From the NCBI RefSeq assembly GCF_021155765.1, contig NC_060108.1, positions 26,375,025 to 26,439,024 on the forward strand: a stretch of 64,000 nucleotides of DNA, given 5' to 3'. This stretch comes from Diprion similis (lineage: Eukaryota > Arthropoda > Insecta > Hymenoptera > Diprionidae). Position numbers and translations under genes: made by a program. This document shows, piece after piece, positions 13,057 to 23,476 of the stretch. Positions within the stretch are counted from its first letter, which is position 1. Each line of letters starts with the position of its first letter. The notes beneath the pieces are model-generated. The model had not been told where the DNA came from. It saw only the letters and a program-made list of their open reading frames with translations, and ran no database searches.

Positions 13057-16000
13057 CATCTATCCATCTATCTATTTATCTATTTATCAGCGGTGTTCAT
13101 TTCTTCTTTCATGGACAGTAAAACTGCGTAAAAGCCCATGGAAACCGGAGCTACTTCTGCAGAGACTCTGAATCGCATAAGGCAACGCGCATACGCGAGT
13201 TATAATCGTTATTATAATTGTAATATCCTTACGTACGAATAACCATCTCGATTATCACCGTCTAACAATAACCGAGAGGATCAAACGACAAAGCGGCATG
13301 TTTGAAGACCTGCAATTTCGAGTTCTGATTGCAATCCAGATTCGATTGCGCGATGTCTGTATATATTTGAGGTTAGGATTACGTTAGGTTATGTTGTTGT
13401 TAGCGAGCGAAGCTGCTGCCGCTGCTCCTTTTCGCCGGAATAGCTATATGTTAATAATAATATGAGCGTGGGTATGACATGGGCTTGTTTTCGTTTACTA
13501 TACATCAGCACGACCTTCGCGCCGGCGGAGCAGCAGAAGCAGGCATGGTCACGGAGTCATAACACGTAACAATCCTCCGCCACCGACTACACAATTCGCC
13601 CGCCGGCTGGAACGATGATTCACTACGCCGTCGTTCCCGGAGTTTACATATTTAATTATTATCAAGACAACGGATGATGAAGAGGTGTAGAAATCAGAGA
13701 CGAAGCACAAGTCAAAGAGAGAAAAACTGCTGAAGCTCTGTCAAACGTTGAGGGTGGATAGCCGACGATAATTCGTGACCAAAGTTCCTTTGCGCGAACG
13801 CCGTGCGACCGATAGTTTTCGAATTAGAGACCGCTCAAGCTTTCGACCAATCGGAAGACGGCGGGGGCGTCACCCGAGTCACGTGGCAGCCCGGCGATTG
13901 GCGGATCTTCAACGTTCCATAACTCGGAAACTATCGGTCCCTCGAAGTTTCTGTAAAGGGCAATTAGCTTTGTATTTTCATAAGGAATCTACCCTACAAT
14001 TTTCGTTTATCCCTGAAGGCATAACGCGCGCCCCGTGTTGAATATATCGACTTTCTTATTTACGTATACTTAGTCACTTATTGCAACGACCGTGTGGCAA
14101 GTGGGACGCGTCACGCTAGCCAGCGAATATTTCGTCCTCCCTCCACCCGTTTTTACGTATCTACAATGTATAAGTATATGCGATATACATACCTACATAT
14201 TACTATACAAATCGGCGCATTCGAGTTTCTCTTTTGCTACAAGCGTATTTCTGGAAATTTGGTTTCGATCCAGCGCATACGTGCGTATGCATAAAGAACG
14301 CGAACCAGAACATGAGACAAGAAACCGACGAAGCGGACTTTTCGGTGAATTCGAAGGCCGGATTCGGCGAGTCATTCTCGGTCTATTTACGCACCGCTTG
14401 GATATACAGTTCGCATATCGGGTGTTCATTTACAAATTATCTCTATTTACCTAAAAAAGCTCCTGCATTCGTAGAAAGTATAGTTCTCTTTTCTTATTTT
14501 TTTTGCATTTTTCTATTGCTGACAAAGTTTCAGCTAATTTATCAATCTCTGGAGTGATTAAATTTTTTTAAATACTGAAATTAAAAAAAACATATTACGA
14601 ACAAAGGAAAGCACCGAGAATAGAATAACGATAAACATTATTCCGGCTTTGGTAATTGGAAAGTCCTGCCACGACGTCAATAAGCAGGTTGTAATCCTTG
14701 AGAAATTTCCCTATTATGGATATGTCATGAATATCCTCCTGTGTGTATTTATAACCTTATACCGTTTCGAAATGACACCTCCTCATTCAGAAATAACGAT
14801 GTAGTGGTTAACTGACGTGCATTCCCTACGCGTACATTCAAGCCTCGTGCGTTGATACAACCTGACGAACAAATACAGGGACAAATATGATAAATATATG
14901 CGCAAACACGCAGCTAACTTCAGGCTTCAGGTATCACCGCATTCTTATCGCGAAAACTGCCACCTCAACGTGCTTATTCTTACGCATATTCCAGCACGCT
15001 CGCGTAGGTATAAAGTAAGATAGCGCGACATTGTCGCCGCTCTGAATGATTTTAAATGTTAAGAAAGAATAAGAAAGAGAGAAAAAAAAAAGTGCTTAAA
15101 AAAATTTTTGCCATACAGTTTCTAAATGAGAAAGAGCGCGAGAAGAAAACTCTTGTGGTTTGCGAGACATTGTAATAATAAGAATAGATCATACAAGAAG
15201 TGCGGTAATTCGTAAGGTGACGGTGTAGTATTTACTTATCGTGATCCTTTTCTTCGTATTTTTTTTTTCTTCCTATTCACCTTTTGTATGTTTTATGTTT
15301 CTTTGCAGATCTTTCGTCACTCAAAGAAGAAAAAGAAGAAGAAAAAGTTTACAACCGTTACCGCCGCGGCTGCTGCAGACATAACGAGCATACTTAGGCA
15401 TACCACGTAGTATATTTAAATACATATATATAATGATAATATATTTAATGAATGGTTATATGATGACATCATCGTAACGATACTTTTTCCATTTCTTTTT
15501 TCTCCACAGTCTTGTGAGCAGAAATGAAACATGATTTTAATAAAGTATCGTCCGACGATTATTGCAGCAATATTGCAATGACGATTAACGGCTAATTGCG
15601 TATTTTTCCCAGCGTTATTATTCGGTCACCGTGTACCATTAGTTAATATTAGTTGACCCGTTCCCTCTCTCATTTCGAATGAAAATTACGAAACAAGGAG
15701 CGATCTGGTGAAAGTGGTCGAACGAATCTCGAACCGCGATGAATGTAATTTTAAACTTACGAGAATGATAATCTCAAGATTTTCCTTCCCGTTGTTTCAA
15801 CGACACATTTCACCCGCAGTAAATTCGAACCTTCATTTTTTCTCTCTGTCTCTCTCTTCTTTCATTTGCGGCGGTGAAACAATAAGCTATGCTATGCGTA
15901 TGAATTGTGATTGAAAATAAAATAAAAGGGAGTTGGACATTTTAACAATATTATACGTATCATGGTATGGATATAGATCGCGCTTGGTGACTAATCTTTT

Positions 16001-19000
16001 GTTTTATATTACTTATTATCACTTACATCAAATGCCATACCTTATATGTATATACGGAAAGAATTGCAACAATGTATTAAAAAATAACCATTACGTTCCA
16101 GATCGTTTCAATATCCCCGCATATAAGTAAAAAGGAATTAATAATGTTGTGTGGTTCAAGATCGAATAAGATAAACAAGTTGAAAATATTTGACCAAAGA
16201 TATTCGATTTGTAATATGAGAATCAGAAAGAAAAACCCAGCGATGTAACGTACACAAGCTATGTAAAAGTAAATAAAGAAGTAACAAAACCAATAGAAGA
16301 AAAAAAAAAAAAAAAAAAAAAAAACAAATTCAGAACTTACATAACTTTCACGATAATTAGTGTAGATAGATAGTGACTGTAGTAAACAAACGAGAAAGTG
16401 TATATAACGTAAAAATAATGAGTGACGGTAGGTAGGTAGCAGTACCATAGCAGTACGAGAAGTGAATGAACTCTACACTCGCTGCTGTGTCCGAGAAGTC
16501 ACAGAGTCATTCAGTCAGTCAGTCAGTCAGTAAGTCAATCATTCAGTAAGTTTGTCATGGTGATAAGTTATATATATAAAATAAACCGATGTAATCACTT
16601 CTAATTAAACGAGCTATACGTATATTACTATATATATATATATATATAATATATAACAACACACATTGCATATATTTGAATACATATATATATACATATA
16701 ATACATGTATCTGCAATTTATCCAGCAGCAGAGAGACTCTCGGAGATATATATATATATATAATGAGTCGCAGTTTTCTCCTCATGCGCAGCTAATCATT
16801 AATAAATTCATTGATCGCGATAATAATAAGAAGTTGTGGACAAACTGGTCACAAGTATAACTCATTCCATCATCTTGCATAGAACCAGGAATAAAAGAAA
16901 AAAAAAAAAAAAATTTGGTATTTACATGTTACATCTAAATCCGCGTGACACTAAATCCCTCTCTGCCTCCAAATTCGTTTATGCTATTACAGGAGCAAAA
17001 AAAAAAAAAAAGCAAAAAATATGTATGCGGTCACGAAGAGATTAGATGAAACAACGGATCCGAACAAACGGTGGCTACCGCCTCCACTGATATGTACATA
17101 CTCGCATTAAACTAGCTGTATATGCGTAGACTATATTTGTCCAGGAAGCTTGCACGAACTCATTGTCAGTATGCCTGCCATTCGTATTCGTCGGAAACTA
17201 CGCTGACGAATCCGAGTAAACAATCGAGGGAAAACCACGACATACTCTCTCGTTTTATTGTGTGTAATATTACGGGCTTAGCACTGCCCAACAAACCAGG
17301 TGATTTTAGAAGAAATAGGGGAAAGCTTTGTGAAAATCGGCGGAGGGGGGATTAGGGTTCCAATATTTTTTCATACTACTGACCAAACAGAGCAAAATTA
17401 GATAGGCACTAGGGTGTCTATTATTTTGGTCGTTTTGAATTTTTTTTTACGATTACACCCTAAAAATGTGTTCATATTAGAGGGAAAAAAAAACATAACC
17501 TGCGAATATAATATTTTTAAGCTAATATTAACGTGCTGGGAGGTGATACAAAATTTCGAATGTAAGATATGTACTGAAAATTTTCATATTTTTAAATTAT
17601 TACTTTTTTTCATCAACTAAAATGAACTAAACAAATCAATTTTGTTGTTTGAAAACAATGTTTATATTTAAATGTAGGTAAAAAATATTTTGGAAAGTGT
17701 GCAGATATTCCGTAGACAACGAGACTCACTTGAAACGTAAAACTTATGGATTTGTAAAATACAAGAGTTTCGAGATTCGATGTATTTTTTTTTTTGTTCC
17801 TATGTTAAGTTCTGAGTATGTAAATAATCTTTTAAATCCATTTTAGTTTAGGCAGTAGAAAGTAAATGACTGAAAAAATGAGTTTTTTAAGGTTAAATTG
17901 ACTGCTTTATGATACATTTGGGAAAAATCTTAAGTTTTGGGGTGCTTATGGGGAACAAAAACAAGAATTTTTTTTTTTTTTTTTTTTTTTTTAAATTGGA
18001 TACTTTCAGAGAAATAGGGAGCCCCAACTATTATTTTATTTGTACCACTTATCGTACGATGGTAAAAATTCTGATCGTGTTTCTTCCTAGCCTTTGACTT
18101 ACGCAGGAAAATGACAATATACGCGGAGGAGGAGATGAGCTAGTGGCAGTTAATGAGTAATTAATTATAAGTCATCCCCGGAGCACTGTGCAGTGTGTAG
18201 ACTGCGTTGCGGAGAAGCAGAGACGAGAAATATGTGCGGAGAGAAAGAATGCGAGTCGAGCAACGTCAGCAGCCAGAGCGGCCAGCGAGAACGATGATGA
18301 ACGTTGAACCGTTCCGTTAATCGTCAAGAAATTTTAATTGGCAATTCTGTCTCTCATTCAGGAATTCCTGCTTAAGGAGACGTTTTTATTTGGCGCTTCA
18401 GGGTGTGCAGCTGCACAGTTCCAATTAAAATCCGTCTGTTAGCGGGTTCAAATTCACAACATAATAAGAGAATCGCTTTTATAACCGATAGATTTATTGG
18501 AAGTAATATTTTTTCCACCGTCATTTATATGATGTACAGATTTTATGGAAGAGTATAAAGTGTGCGAAAAAAAGCGCGTAAAAAAAAATCGGAATGAGGC
18601 TGAAGTTAGTAACGTTAGCGTAAAGATACATCCGGAGAAACAAATCATTATTAAGCAAGTTTAGGATGACTTTCAAGGAGTTGGTTTTTTATTGATAATG
18701 GTTAACTAGATTTCAAAAAATAAAGTGACAGAGATGCTGATCAGCGACTTCTCCTGAACATTCATCGTCACAATAACGTTGCCAACTTCATCCTGACAAA
18801 TCGGTATTGTGCATGTTTAACCGATTTTATTGACATACAGCGAGCAAGGACCACGAACGATGTTTTATTTTCTCCGAACGCAAAATAAATTTAGGTGAAG
18901 GCCAACCCGCAGTCGAACCGACGTCTCCGTCCCGCCTATCCGTCTGCGGCCTTCCGTCTCGCATCATATTGTAACAAATATGCTGTATCCACGTACCCGC

Positions 19001-21442
19001 TGTGACTTACTGTCTTCCCAAGGACACCGGGTGTAAGCTACCGATTTCTGCATTCTATGTAGGAAATGCAAGAAAAAGAGCATATATTGCAATTCAGCAG
19101 CGGACATCAAAGATCCCTACGTCGTGTACTTTTTTTTTTTTGATAAGGGGGGGGGGGGGGGTCACTGGATAATTCATACAGCATCATAACCATCGTGAAC
19201 AGACTTCGTTCCCTGTTAGATGCATAGAATTTTTGGTCAAGGACACGATGAGTAAGCAGTACGAGAATAGTGTAAACATGATACTAATGCTTATAGGTAT
19301 GTAGTAGACATGTGCGAATGTTTTTGGGACGATCGCGTTTACTTGTTACGTCTCATTAGCATATTTGCGTTAATTGGAACTCGTAATTATACTCGAGAAG
19401 TTATCGCACACGTTAGTTTATACGTTCTATTGTGAAAATGTGGTATTTTTTTGTCAGCAGACTCTGTGCAAGCACAATATTACTCGTTATATATACGACG
19501 GTGCAAAGGTTGTGTTGAATTGTACGTAAACGTTTGAGTTTTGCAGGACGCGTTAACAATGACGATAATAAGGAGAAGAGGGAAGCGGGAAGTGCGCGAG
19601 TGACGGATGTACTTGTGTGTCTGCAATGTTCTAGAAGATGACGAGCCCGGCAGCATGCCGGGGACGGACCATATCTGACGAAAGACGGATCTATTTATAA
19701 ACGGCGGAATATTAAACAGTTTACATCATACGCTCGTGAAAAAAGTATTAAGAAGAATACGATGCATTTGCCCCATCGAAGCACAATAAAGAAAAGGAAA
19801 TGACTAAGCCTCGTGTATTGTTTTACGACATCAAGCACAGGGTGACAAAATTGAGATGTCTTTCTCCTATCTTCATCCAATCGCAAGATCTTTGTTACAA
19901 ATTTTTTCAATACATTGGTTAAGATTCTATGAGGACTGCTTTAGTGATTCAGGTTTGTCCTAAAATATAATAAATCGAATTGCTCCATATGCCCGGAAAT
20001 CGATTAATGAAAAGAGTTGAAACACAACGAGGTAACTAATTATAAGTACGTAAAGTGGTTTTTTCCGGAGCCAGGTTCGTACTTCAAGGGCGCTTCGCTC
20101 GACGAGGTTCTATACTGTGTATGAACGTAATACTCGCATAGTCGAGAGTTTTCTAAACACTAGAAAATGACGACGGATAATTCTATTCAAGAATATTTGA
20201 CTGCTAACCGTTTAAAATTATGACGTAACGTGTAACCCTGATGTTCAGAGTTCGAATGATGATTCATTCATACAGAATATGTTTTTGAACATTGCACGAT
20301 CGACGCTTCTTCCTTATTCCCAATACAACTTACAATTAGCACTCTCGTAATACTTACGAAGAGTCGGACACGTTTCTGCAAAAAAAAGCAAAAAAGCCTT
20401 GTAGTTTGTTTACGTACGAAAATGAATATTCGATCAAGGCGCTGCAATGTCGAGTTAATCATCAATCGCCGAATCCAACGTGTGAATTTTTGTTAACAGA
20501 AATCAGGTTTTTTTTCCATCCCTTGGAAAGGTAAGCTAGACATCGTGGTTGATAATCGTACATGATTTATGAAAAATCTCTCACCTTGATGATCTTGTAC
20601 TTCTTCTTCGTCGCCTGATTGAGATCCTCGTGAACCTTGTCCAGTAGCCAAAGCAGGAACTCCTGCGCGTCGTGTTGAAGATTGCCCCTGTACTGGCTCC
20701 CGTACTTGTCGACGACACTCTTGAAGGCGGTGCTCATTTCAGGGTCGTACTGGCAGCTCCATATGGCCTTGAGTAGCAGGGCGAGTTGCTCGGTGATTTC
20801 ACCCTTGGTCCCGTACTTCTTCGAGTTGAGCTTATTGCGACGAGAGAGGTCGACCTTGTACTGGTCGAGGACGAAGTACTCGGCGAGTATATCGGTGTGG
20901 GAGAGGCACTGGAGTACGGCGTTCATGAAGCAGGTGTTGCCGTGATTCCTGAGCCCGATCACCCCGGGCACGCGGTCAGGCGGAATGTGCGCCGGCCTGG
21001 GGGGCGGCACCCTGAGGTCGTGGGCCGAGAGGCTCAGCCCGTCGCAGCTCGAGGGTTTCTGTTGGACCCCGACGCTCGACATGTGCTGGACCATTTTGTT
21101 TATCAGTTTCTTCCACGAGGGCCGTCTAAAGATCTTTTTCCCGGGCTGCCGTTCGCCCGTCGCGTAAAAGCCGCCGCCAGGGTGGATTTGTCCCTGGGGA
21201 GCGTTCGCGTCCGGCTGATGCTGATGCTGCTGTCCGCTGTCCTTGTGTTTAACCCGACGCTTCGACATCTTCGCCGCGGTCTGGAACGGGTTCTTCGGCA
21301 GCGTGAAGGTCCGTCGGAACCTGGTGCTCTCCGCGCTTCGCGTCCCTCCGTCCGTCGCCCCGTCAACCCGGATTGCCGCCGTTGAGTTTGAGACGACTTT
21401 AACCTCTTCCACGCCCAGCTCGCTCTCCGACACCGGTTTCAT
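4101..21442 (-). CDS. USP31: Ubiquitin carboxyl-terminal hydrolase, USP31/USP43 type
   Basis: Cysteine protease that removes ubiquitin from proteins. Coding exons (minus strand): 21442-20585, 6517-6144, 5776-4366, 4220-4101. All junctions are GT-AG with matching phases, giving about 920 residues. I chose the ATG at 21442 because the frame upstream has no ATG before a TGA; the ATG 58 codons further in is an alternative. Exon 1 carries the Cys box (GLRNHGNTCFMN, Cys about 171) and QHDAQEFLLWLLD. Exon 2 has the first zinc-finger pair (CPRC). Exon 3 has the second pair (CPYC), the His box (GGHYTAF, His about 731) and the CFDDTRV segment, so catalytic and zinc residues look intact. The N-terminus is basic and low-complexity; exon 4 ends in ESTL, a possible class I PDZ ligand. 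Exon 3 has a second donor 4 bases further on (exon end 4362) that would give a different short C-terminus. It is shorter than my recollection of human USP31 (over 1300 residues), so longer isoforms may exist. Confidence 0.9.
7403..7425. repeat. (CAAG)n microsatellite
   Basis: Five to six tandem AAGC/CAAG tetranucleotides inside the large deubiquitinase intron. Confidence 0.85.
10796..10834. repeat. Dispersed repeat copy 1 (GAAGTTAGTAACGT core)
   Basis: This segment contains TTGAAGTTAGTAACGTCATT followed by GTAAAGAT. It matches segments at 18592-18629 and 54221-54262 in the same orientation. Three related copies in 64 kb suggest an interspersed repeat. Element ends and family are unknown to me. 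Confidence 0.5.
10952..10978. repeat. Poly(C) homopolymer, 27 bases
   Basis: A C run preceded closely by an A run (about 10930-10943). Long C/G runs recur at 19147 and 61643; lengths may be sequencing-sensitive. Confidence 0.9.
11158..11182. repeat. (TA)n microsatellite
   Basis: Perfect alternating TA tract in the deubiquitinase intron; similar tracts lie at 11402-11423 and 12437-12459. Confidence 0.85.
12533..12552. repeat. (CT)n microsatellite
   Basis: Alternating CT tract preceded by a short T run, in the large intron. Confidence 0.85.
13021..13088. repeat. (ATCT)n tetranucleotide microsatellite, degenerating to CCAT/TTAT units
   Basis: A run of ATCT units whose 3' half carries ATCC and ATTT variants, so it is an aging tract. 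About 68 bases in the large intron. Confidence 0.9.
13847..13901. promoter_or_regulatory. Promoter-like block with two CCAAT boxes and an E-box in the giant intron
   Basis: Within a GC-richer island (about 13750-14000) there is a forward CCAAT at 13847, a CACGTG E-box at 13880 and a reverse CCAAT (ATTGG) at 13897. Such spacing is common in housekeeping promoters. It could drive an internal start of the deubiquitinase on the minus strand or a non-coding transcript. No coding exon is evident next to it. Confidence 0.3.
16301..16324. repeat. Poly(A) tract
   Basis: A run of about 24 A within the intron. It makes a phenylalanine-rich open frame on the opposite strand that is not a gene. Confidence 0.85.
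16511..16530. repeat. (GTCA)n microsatellite
   Basis: Five tandem TCAG/GTCA units in the large intron, followed by degenerate units. Confidence 0.8.
17968..17992. repeat. Poly(T) tract
   Basis: A T run of about 25 bases in the deubiquitinase intron. Confidence 0.85.
18592..18629. repeat. Dispersed repeat copy 2 (GAAGTTAGTAACGT core)
   Basis: It contains GCTGAAGTTAGTAACGTTAG then CGTAAAGATA, matching the copies near 10796 and 54221. Flanks do not align well by eye, so the copies are either old or fragments. Confidence 0.5.
19147..19161. repeat. Poly(G) homopolymer, 15 bases
   Basis: G run just after a T run in the deubiquitinase intron. Confidence 0.85.
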
Positions 21443-21830
21443 TACTTCGATTACATGCGACTCGCTCCTGCTTTTACTGCTTTTGGATAACCCTCGCGAG
21501 GTGATCAACGCCAGTCCGAAGACATTCTCGAATCGCGACACGCACCTATGGATATTCACTCACCGCACCCTTCTTGGAGGCATCACATCTCGCGATATAC
21601 CGATATTCTTATTTATTCACCTACTCACTACGCCACGACACGCACTCGACATCAGGCTGCTCACAATCAGCTCCTCCTCCTTCTAGTCTTTACTACACAA
21701 GTACACACAGTCCACGGTGCACAGCGGCCATTTGCAACCTTTTTACTAGAGCCCGATGCTGGCGCCACGCCGCGTCGCAATTTCGCCTCTCGTAGTCACG
21801 TGTCGCGCTATACGCGGTGAATTACGTACA
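21443..21830 (-). promoter_or_regulatory. Probable promoter / 5' UTR of the deubiquitinase gene
   Basis: GC-richer sequence directly upstream of exon 1 on the minus strand. It holds a CACGTG E-box at 21797 and CpG-rich stretches and no TATA box, as expected for a housekeeping gene. A donor-like GCG|GTGAGTG at about 21566-21562, preceded by an ATG, could end a short upstream exon. The transcription start cannot be placed from sequence alone. Confidence 0.35.
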
Positions 21831-23390
21831 TACATACTCATCGTGGCTCAGGACTTTAGCGCGCTCTTGCGGATTTCGTAGTGAACTACCAGGTCAACTG
21901 CTTATCAAGAATCGAGACCTGTTTTACCGACACTTGTGCGCATGCAATTTTCTTCACCTACCGACAGTCGGTAAGTTCAGTGTGACGTCAAACCAGCATT
22001 CAATTTAGGATGCGTTCCGAAATTAGCTACCAGTGTTATCAGCAATCTCTTATTTCTTTTGCGCTGCCGAGTTTTTGACTAGCTCTGTCTCTGTCCTAGG
22101 GAGTTTTTAGCGCTGCTAGTTAATTTCGAAACGCACTCGTCAATGATAATCCAAGTAACTCTACGGACCTCGATGGTAAGACAATCATCTTCTATGGTTA
22201 TACACAGGAGTTGACTGTTTTATCGTCGGCGTCTGTAAAGTTACTTGGACTATAATCGTCATTTTTATCGAATTTTATTAGGGATCGTCGATTTAATAAT
22301 TTTCTCTTCATGTGAATTATGATGAATAAATATTTTTTTTACCTGAATATTCTCTCTGTTATAGGAAGTGACTTACCATCACAATGTGCTACCGACATAG
22401 TAGAATAACCGATTCTCTATTTAATACTGTACTTACTTTTGCAATTGTTGAATAAATGAATTTCTCATTAGAACCACTTGTAAAAAAATGTATATTTTGG
22501 TTATGACTCGATATAGCTTGGTTCCAATTTACAAAAAAGATCCCTCTAACTAACTAAACAACTAACAGCAATTGTGCTGTAACACGTGCAACTAATTACC
22601 AGCACGTGATAATTTCGGTCGGTCAATTGAATTTCTTTTTATTCGATTTTATAGAGTAATTATCGCGATAGAAGCCACGGCTAGATGATGCAGTTTCGTC
22701 GTGGCTACAACGATATGTTTCAATGTTACGTCTAATAAATATTATTTGAACTAATATTTGTTAGACTTGACGATAATTTATTAGAACGTGACTTTATTCG
22801 AGGTTTTGTTGCAATAATAACATAATCATACATGCAATAGCAAGATGTTCTGAATTATTCTTCGTGTATAAATGCGTACATTGTACCTGCATCCTATGTG
22901 CATTGCAAAAAGTAAAAATGAAATTGAACTCTCAAACATAATTTCTTGTTGGAGTAATTAATTATATGCGTCTGGATATTTTCAGTAATTTCAAGTACTT
23001 CACAGACGAGTTTTTAAACAACTTTGATGCTCATTTATAAGTATAATATTTTCACGTAATTATTCAAAATTTCTTTTATTATTTGTTAGCACTCGAAAAA
23101 CACGTCGTTAGCACACGTCGAAACCAGTCTCAAATAGCGGCTGAATTATTGATACTCAAGTTTAAACTCACATAACAAAAATATGCTCGCTGGTGGCAAT
23201 TCATTTCCAATGCAATTATATATTATAGCGGTATTACTGGTAAACCGAATGCAAAGTAGGATTCAAGCGGTCAGTGACTCGGTGAATATAATGTATGAAT
23301 ACAGATTCTCGTCTTTCCGCGGTGTACTTATTTGATACATGAATATGTATTACAACCGCAGCACAATTTATGACAGCTGAAAATGCCGCG
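21831..23390. other. Divergent intergenic region between the deubiquitinase and the first yellow gene
   Basis: About 1.5 kb between two head-to-head genes. Apart from a small foldback element at 22146-22256 I see nothing structured; it is AT-rich without coding signal. Confidence 0.5.
22146..22256. mobile_element. Small foldback element with roughly 22-bp inverted arms
   Basis: The left arm (about 22146-22167, ATAATCCAAGTAACTCTACG) is the near-complement of the right arm (about 22232-22253, CTGTAAAGTTACTTGGACTA). They enclose a spacer of about 65 bases. The structure fits a MITE-type non-autonomous transposon; I could not define a convincing target-site duplication. Confidence 0.5.
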
Positions 23391-23392
23391 CC

Positions 23393-23436
23393 TATATCAG
23401 CAAATAATAACCAGGCATGATGGAAGAGAGTCAGTC
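23393..23436 (+). promoter_or_regulatory. Weak core promoter candidate for the first yellow-family gene
   Basis: TATATC at 23393 is followed about 38 bases later by an initiator-like TCAGTC at 23431, 46 bases before the ATG. The TATA match is imperfect, so this is a suggestion only. Confidence 0.3.
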
Positions 23437-23476
23437 GGCTCATTAACCTAGTCTTCCTCCAACGTTACCACTGAAA

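Larger units (their letters stand above)
6518..20584 (-). other. About 14-kb first coding intron of the deubiquitinase gene
   Basis: It lies between donor CAAG|GTGAGA at 20584 and acceptor TTTTCAG at 6518, and joins phase 0 to phase 0. I found no nested protein gene; open frames here lack family motifs or sit on simple repeats. It is dense in microsatellites (CAAG near 7403, TTA/TTG near 9390-9430, TA tracts near 11158, 11402 and 12437, CT near 12533, ATCT near 13021, GTCA near 16511), homopolymers, and two copies of a dispersed repeat (10796, 18592). A GC-richer promoter-like block near 13.75-14.0 kb interrupts it. Confidence 0.8.

Noticed and set aside
16077-16448. 123-codon minus-strand frame rich in Phe
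   Set aside because: Its core is a poly(A) tract read in reverse; no motif elsewhere.
18890-18960. tRNA/SINE-like segment (GGTTCGACTGC B-box-like on the minus strand)
   Set aside because: No matching A box or cloverleaf arms could be drawn.
20786-21385. 199-codon plus-strand frame opposite deubiquitinase exon 1
   Set aside because: Antisense shadow in GC-rich coding sequence containing the Cys box on the other strand.
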